From a bacterium (GTDB taxonomy: Bacteria > UBA9089 > JASEGY01), in NCBI GenBank assembly GCA_030019105.1, contig JASEGY010000059.1, positions 1 to 12,533 of the forward strand: a stretch of 12,533 nt of DNA. The letters run 5' to 3'. Positions within the stretch are counted from its first letter, which is position 1. The number at the start of each line of letters is the position of its first letter. The notes under the pieces were generated by a model. That model was not told where the DNA came from. It saw nothing but the letters and a program-made list of their open reading frames with translations, and did no database searches. Positions 12,320 through 12,533 of this stretch are shown here, piece after piece. The position numbers were made by a program, and so were the translations under genes.

Positions 12320-12532
12320 TCACCCCGAGATAGGTTTAAATTCCCCAGCATTATTGGGCTGAAATTGTCTGGAGCGAATTAAAGTGTAAATCGCATGGGG
12401 ATTGACTCTGCCTAAATTCATAAGGACCGTTTGGGCCAGGACATTCTTGGTGATATATTCAGAGGGAATTGTATTGCTATAGGTTCTTAGCCAATGAATA
12501 TTATCTCTCCAGATCTCTTTAGGAAACCGTAG
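12320..12532 (-). CDS. C-terminal end of an unidentified protein (cut by the window edge)
   Basis: An open minus-strand frame enters from the right edge and ends at TGA (12322-12320), giving 70 residues with ordinary protein composition: LRFPKEIWRDNIHWLRTYSN, then TIPSEYITKNVLAQTVLMNL, GRVNPHAIYTLIRSRQFQP and a polar end, NNAGEFKPISG. Long uninterrupted frame and balanced composition support a real gene. I do not recognise the family. The promoter at 12140-12168 lies downstream of its stop and does not belong to it. Confidence 0.55.
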   Translation of the reverse strand, partial: LRFPKEIWRDNIHWLRTYSNTIPSEYITKNVLAQTVLMNLGRVNPHAIYTLIRSRQFQPNNAGEFKPISG

Positions 12533-12533
12533 G

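Noticed and set aside
12062..12351. Two 74-75-codon minus-strand ORFs
   Set aside because: They overlap each other in different frames, have biased Phe/Pro/Ser composition and no ribosome site; one runs over the better-supported partial gene.

Overview
This is bacterial chromosomal DNA of moderate GC. It holds a housekeeping polymerase gene, a leucine-pathway operon and AT-rich intergenic stretches packed with small inverted-repeat elements. The lineage cannot be named from sequence alone. The dispersed tandem-heptamer palindromes, nested miniature transposable elements and several Rpn-family nuclease genes resemble repeat-rich uncultured bacteria, but that is inference.

Layout, left to right. 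(1) 1-191: a perfect-consensus sigma-70 promoter on the minus strand, its -10 box inside a 16-bp palindrome, firing off the left edge. (2) 192-3692 (-): dnaE, complete replicative polymerase alpha subunit. (3) 3693-4444: no gene; a tandem-repeat palindrome, then a miniature inverted-repeat element with an 8-bp target duplication, carrying a second such element nested inside. (4) 4625-4993 (+): small excisionase-like helix-turn-helix protein with its own promoter and a structured leader. (5) 4963-5982 (-): DUF4126 membrane protein, tail-to-tail with it. (6) 6066-9856 (-): leuC - rpn - leuD - rpn remnant fused to a thioesterase. (7) 9857-10652: two inverted-repeat elements, no gene. (8) 10653-11483 (-): DUF2887 protein, a second type of Rpn-like nuclease. 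(9) 11484-12319: two more TIR-bounded elements, a Fur-box-like site and a leftward promoter. (10) 12320-12532 (-): C-terminal end of an unidentified protein.

The most interesting system is the set of three Rpn-type loci. Each has a near-perfect Shine-Dalgarno plus ATG at the boundary between the nuclease domain and the C-terminal domain that carries tetrapeptide repeats. This matches the reported E. coli Rpn design, in which a full-length toxic nuclease (RpnL) and an intragenic C-terminal antitoxin (RpnS) come from one gene and act in phage defence. Here the same layout recurs in a DUF4351-tailed Rpn and in a DUF2887 protein. In the third copy the nuclease half has been deleted, leaving the RpnS start to drive a stand-alone RpnS domain fused in frame to the C-terminal two thirds of a hotdog-fold acyl-CoA thioesterase.

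The leuCD pair should form 3-isopropylmalate dehydratase. One Rpn cassette sits between the two subunit genes and overlaps the leuC stop; the remnant sits just after leuD. The two cassettes share DNA that reaches into the 3' end of leuC, so the cassette has been copied locally. Short repeats have also entered coding sequence in dnaE, leuD and the fusion gene.
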